Shown here: piece by piece, positions 60,929 through 64,000 of the stretch
How the letters are laid out: each line of letters begins with the position of its first letter
Position numbering within the stretch: position 1 is the first letter of the stretch
Source: Desulfoluna butyratoxydans
Lineage (GTDB): Bacteria; Desulfobacterota; Desulfobacteria; Desulfobacterales; Desulfolunaceae
Assembly (NCBI RefSeq): GCF_900699765.1
Contig: NZ_CAADHO010000001.1
Coordinates: 496,001 to 560,000 of the forward strand
Length of the DNA stretch: 64,000 nucleotides
Direction: 5' to 3'
Notes under the pieces: model-generated
Told to the model about the DNA's origin: nothing
What the model saw: only the letters and a program-made list of their open reading frames with translations
The model's database searches: none
Translations under genes and position numbers: made by a program

Positions 60929-61803
60929 GCCGTCTCAAACGGGCCCTTTTATACGGATTCGCCCTCATGGCCACCCTGGCCCTTCTCGGCGGAGCAGGCT
61001 GCTTTCTGGGATACATCGTCCTCAAGGGGCTTCCTGCCCTGAAGGTGTCCCTCATCTTCGGAGACGTGCCCCCCTGGGAGGCCCTCACCCTTGCCACCCG
61101 CGTCTTTGACGGGCTCTTCCCGGCCATCTGCGGCACCCTCTGCCTGGTGCTCCTGGCCGTGGCCCTGGCCCTTCCGGCAGGGGTCCTCACCGGCATCTGG
61201 CTCTGCCACTTCGGCACCCCAAGGGCAAAAGCGGCCCTTTCACTGTGCATCGACACCCTGGCCGGGGTCCCCTCCATCGTGGTGGGGCTCTTCGGGTTCT
61301 CCTTTGCCGTCCTTCTCCACAAAATCAGCAACGGCCGCCTCGGCCCCGGGTTGTGCGTGGCCGCCCTCAGCCTTGCGGTGCTGGTCCTTCCGGGCATCGT
61401 GCGAAACACCCAGCTGGCCCTGGCAGCCATCGGCCCGGACACCCGACGGGCCGTCGAGGCCATGGGGGCCACCCAAGTCCAGGCCATCTACAGGGTCTAC
61501 CTGCCCATGGCCGCTCCGGGTATCTTCCGGGGAGCCATCCTGGCCCTGGGACGATGTGCCGAAGACACCGCCGCCATCATGCTCACCGGGGTGGTGGCCT
61601 CGGCCGGGGTGCCCTACGCCCTCTTCGGGCGGTTCGAGGCCCTCTCCTTTACCGTTTTTACCATCGCCTCGGAGTATTCAGGCCCTGAAGAGCTTGCCAG
61701 GGGCTACGGCGCCGCCCTCATCCTCCTGCTGCTCTGTGCCGGGCTTTTCGGCCTCTCCGCAGGGATCGCCAAGCGCCTTGGCACCGAACCCTCCAACACC
61801 TAA
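60925..61803 (+). CDS. pstA: Phosphate ABC transporter permease PstA
   Basis: 292 residues. The start ATG overlaps the pstC stop. Family segments are DTLAGVPSIVVGLFGFSF and the EAA loop RRAVEAMGATQVQAIYRVYLPMAAPGIFRGAILALGRCAEDTAAI. Six helices. It pairs with PstC to form the channel energised by PstB. Confidence 0.94.
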   Translation: MSRLKRALLYGFALMATLALLGGAGCFLGYIVLKGLPALKVSLIFGDVPPWEALTLATRVFDGLFPAICGTLCLVLLAVALALPAGVLTGIWLCHFGTPRAKAALSLCIDTLAGVPSIVVGLFGFSFAVLLHKISNGRLGPGLCVAALSLAVLVLPGIVRNTQLALAAIGPDTRRAVEAMGATQVQAIYRVYLPMAAPGIFRGAILALGRCAEDTAAIMLTGVVASAGVPYALFGRFEALSFTVFTIASEYSGPEELARGYGAALILLLLCAGLFGLSAGIAKRLGTEPSNT

Positions 61804-61821
61804 GAAAGCCGCAGACGCCCC

Positions 61822-62532
61822 ATGAAACTAACCATCCGCGACCTCTCCTTTTACTATGGATCCCACACCATCCTGGACAACGTCTCCATGGAGGTCCCCG
61901 AGGGCTCTTTAACGGCCGTCACCGGCCCCTCCGGGGAAGGGAAATCCACCCTGCTTTCCATTGTCAACCGCCTCTGGTCCGCCGATGAAGGCGCCCGGGC
62001 CGAAGGCTCGGCAAAGGCCAGGTTTGCCCACGGGGAGGTGGACCTGCTGAGCCCTGGCCTTAACCTGCCCAGCCTGAGGCGCAAAGCGGCCATGGTCTTC
62101 CAGGCCCCGACGCCCCTTCCCTTTACCATCTTCAAAAATGCCTCCCTGCCCCTCTCCTTTGCGGGGATCAAAAACAAAGACGAGGTCCGCAGGCTGGTGG
62201 AACGCGCACTGACCCGCGCAGGGCTCTGGGAAGAGGTCAAGGACAGGCTCCACACCCCGGCCACACACCTCTCCGGAGGCCAGCAGCAGCGCCTTGCCCT
62301 GGCACGCGCCCTGGTCACCGAACCGGAGATCCTCCTTCTGGATGAGCCCACCTCCGCCCTGGACCCACAAAGCCGGGACCACATCGAGGCCCAGCTCCTG
62401 GCCCTGAAAGGACACTGCACCATCCTGCTGGTGTCCCACTCCGAGGCCCAGGTCGCCCGCCTGGCCGATCGGGTCTATCGGCTCACCGGGGGGCAGCTGG
62501 CGCTCTGCACGGAATCCCGGGCAACCCCATGA
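61822..62532 (+). CDS. pstB: Phosphate ABC transporter ATP-binding protein PstB
   Basis: 236 residues, somewhat shorter than usual (about 250). Walker A GPSGEGKST, Q-loop with VFQAPTPLPFTIFKN, signature LSGGQQQRLALARAL and Walker B ILLLDEPTSALD are all intact. It starts 18 bp after pstA. No phoU follows, and no phoBR is in the window, so regulation must come from elsewhere. A hairpin element begins 56 bp after the stop. Confidence 0.93.
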   Translation: MKLTIRDLSFYYGSHTILDNVSMEVPEGSLTAVTGPSGEGKSTLLSIVNRLWSADEGARAEGSAKARFAHGEVDLLSPGLNLPSLRRKAAMVFQAPTPLPFTIFKNASLPLSFAGIKNKDEVRRLVERALTRAGLWEEVKDRLHTPATHLSGGQQQRLALARALVTEPEILLLDEPTSALDPQSRDHIEAQLLALKGHCTILLVSHSEAQVARLADRVYRLTGGQLALCTESRATP

Positions 62533-62588
62533 CCCGCCGTACCGGCATGGGTCGGCCACTTTTACCAGGGCAGGCGCATTTGGATCTT

Positions 62589-62703
62589 GCCTCCGGCGGC
62601 CCTGCCGGGGGCTAAGCTTTTAGAAAAGTTTAACAAACAGGTCATAAAAAAATAATTACATCGGCTACCTGCTTTCAAGGTGGCACACCTTGCCGCCGGA
62701 GGC
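62589..62703. repeat. Intergenic hairpin element, complete (115 bp, shortest copy)
   Basis: Perfect inverted ends GCCTCCGGCGGC (62589-62600) and GCCGCCGGAGGC (62692-62703). Contains the CCCTGCCGGGGGC block, an AAACAGGTC variant of the AAACAGATC segment, and an AAGGTGGCACACCTT hairpin at the right. The central hairpin with the GAGGAACGA core is missing. Confidence 0.85.
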
Positions 62704-62984
62704 TGGTTTTTAGTCCTGAATAATTACGTTTTTGCAGAGTTTTTTATCAAAAAAGCGAACCGCCTGAGGCCACTGAATTTATAAATGCGTTGGCCCGCCA
62801 TTTTTGCAGATCCGCCTTGAAAATGCCTCACCGACTGCTATAATGACACAAATGCTTTATCGCACTGATTCCACGGCAGATAAATGCCAACGCCCGTCGC
62901 ATCCCGCCCCTTACCCCAAGGGCGTGACCGCCCTCTTGCCGGGATCCGGGCTTCTCTTTCATCACCAAAAGAAGGAATCGCCAG

Positions 62985-63953
62985 ATGTTAGCAGTGGGTC
63001 TGCAGGGAAGCCCTAGAAAAGGGGGCAACAACAACCATACCCTGGGTCTCTTCCTCAACCGTCTGAAACATCGTGGCTTTCAGACCGAGACCCTTCCCAT
63101 TCCTCAACTGAAATTCGCATTCTGCATTGGCTGCGGATCGTGTGAAAAAAGCGGCTGGTGTATCTTTGAAGACGACTACGCGCTGAAAATCGCCCCCCTG
63201 CTTCGCCGGGCCGAGGTGATCGTCATGGCCTCACCGGTCTACTTTTACGGGCCGTCCGGCCAGTTGAAGTCGGCCATGGACAGGGGCCAGATGTTCTGGT
63301 CACGCAAATACAGGCTCAAGCTGAGTGACCCCGGCAAAAAGAGACGCCGGGGCTATATCCTCTCTTCGGCCGCCACCCACGGGGACGATCTCTTCACTGC
63401 CTTTGTCCTCAACTCCCGCTACTTTTTTGATGCCATCGACGCCACCTACGCCGGGGCCCTCACCTTTCGCGGGGCCGAAGGCAAAGGGGCCCTTGCCGAA
63501 CGCTCCGACACCGAAAAAAGGGTCTACGCAGCCGCCGACCTCGCCGCAGGGCCCCTGTTCCCCCCGAAACACCATCTTCTTTTTGTGTGCAAGGACGGGG
63601 CCGTCAAAAGCCGCATTGCCTGGGCCGTTGCCATGTCCCTTTCGCCATCCACCACCTGGGTGAGCCATGCAGGCACTGAGCCTGCGCCCCAGCTCAAGGC
63701 CAGGTGCGATGCCTGGATGGAACGCAGGAAAACGGATATCCGGTACATCCCGGTTTTTGCCCTCCAGGAAACCCTGGACACCTTTTCACCAAGTTTGATA
63801 GTGGATATGGACGGCTCCCTCAACAACAACCCGACGATAACCGCCGACATCACCTGGGACCTGCCTTCGGCCCCCCCGGAAAACGACGACGAGGCCATGG
63901 CCCTCATCCGCCAGGTGGAAACCCGGGTCCGCAAACTCCTGCCGACCCTTTAA
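62985..63953 (+). CDS. Iron-sulfur-type flavoprotein fused to a degenerate LMW-PTP/ArsC-like domain
   Basis: 322 residues. The N-terminal part (1-185) is an NADPH-dependent FMN reductase-type flavodoxin: MLAVGLQGSPRKGGN (FMN phosphate loop), the compact Cys motif CIGCGSCEKSGWC (C47, C50, C53, C59) and MASPVYFYGPSGQLKS. The C-terminal part (about 195-322) looks like a low-molecular-weight phosphatase or arsenate reductase: LLFVCKDGAVKSRIA (P-loop, with Lys208 where the catalytic Arg should be) and a WDLPSAP segment near the C-terminus. The pairing may carry a redox- or oxyanion-related role (inference). AAGGA precedes the ATG. Confidence 0.8.
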   Translation: MLAVGLQGSPRKGGNNNHTLGLFLNRLKHRGFQTETLPIPQLKFAFCIGCGSCEKSGWCIFEDDYALKIAPLLRRAEVIVMASPVYFYGPSGQLKSAMDRGQMFWSRKYRLKLSDPGKKRRRGYILSSAATHGDDLFTAFVLNSRYFFDAIDATYAGALTFRGAEGKGALAERSDTEKRVYAAADLAAGPLFPPKHHLLFVCKDGAVKSRIAWAVAMSLSPSTTWVSHAGTEPAPQLKARCDAWMERRKTDIRYIPVFALQETLDTFSPSLIVDMDGSLNNNPTITADITWDLPSAPPENDDEAMALIRQVETRVRKLLPTL

Positions 63954-64000
63954 GCCCGCAACCACGGGTGTCTCACACGGGAAATGAGACAATTCGATCC

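Noticed and set aside
17766..62703. CRISPR array or IS element as the explanation for the repeats.
   Set aside because: Repeats are far apart, unequal in size and inverted at each end, with no regular spacers; none encodes a transposase.
62760..62790. GCCACTG word that could be part of a cobalamin riboswitch upstream of the flavoprotein gene.
   Set aside because: The remaining conserved B12-box and paired elements are not present, and the downstream gene has no corrinoid link. I also found no cobalamin riboswitch ahead of the corrinoid operons.

Overview
This is a GC-rich, densely coded bacterial window, most probably from an anaerobic, marine-type Desulfobacterota (Desulfobacterales-like) organism. 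That placement is inference. It rests on a nickel CO dehydrogenase, a strict-anaerobe type hybrid cluster protein, a siroheme plus ferredoxin reductase, multihaem cytochromes c, Hdr-like Fe-S proteins, many sigma-54 activators and corrinoid methyl-transfer genes. No rRNA, tRNA, CRISPR array or complete insertion sequence was recognised.

Layout. 1-6.1 kb: a truncated DUF1638 gene, a sigma-54 activator, and a minus-strand operon of cooS, a hypothetical gene, a cupin, a small siroheme/ferredoxin protein and an HMA metallochaperone. 6.5-14 kb: nitrogen-oxide module with hcp, two accessory genes, a divergent HcpR-type CRP/FNR regulator with a TTGAC-N4-GTCAA palindrome between them, an octahaem HAO-like cytochrome, a NapC/NirT tetrahaem cytochrome and a rubrerythrin-like protein. 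14.9-17.7 kb: a 57-residue zinc-ribbon gene and cydAB. 18-31 kb: mixed accessory genes, including a methyltransferase-like protein, a pectinacetylesterase-like lipoprotein, two unusual fusions (DUF1461-like with a coiled coil; CCG Fe-S with TVP38), PhzF, an old yellow enzyme, a hybrid kinase and a LysR/LysE pair.

31.4-51.8 kb is the metabolic core: two parallel modules for using N-methylated quaternary amines. Each has its own PAS/AAA+/Fis activator, upstream palindromes, a GG-N10-GC sigma-54 promoter, BCCT importer(s), a pyrrolysine-free MttB-family methyltransferase, a corrinoid protein and a methyl-corrinoid:tetrahydrofolate methyltransferase. One ASKHA/2Fe-2S corrinoid activator sits between them. 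Module 2 adds an enolase-superfamily enzyme and RidA; a MetH-activation-like protein and a DUF2284 protein follow. The corrinoid/methyltransferase gene pair is a nearly identical duplication. Methyl groups would pass from imported betaine to cobalamin to tetrahydrofolate and enter the Wood-Ljungdahl route, to which the CODH at 4-6 kb could contribute.

52-57 kb: a ZraP/ZraSR-like metal-stress system. 57-64 kb: a PHA synthase, pstSCAB, and a flavoprotein fused to a degenerate LMW-phosphatase/arsenate-reductase-like domain. Between these genes lies a family of intergenic elements bounded by 12-bp inverted repeats (GCCTCCGGCGGC / GCCGCCGGAGGC). They carry internal hairpins whose apical core is conserved while the arms change.
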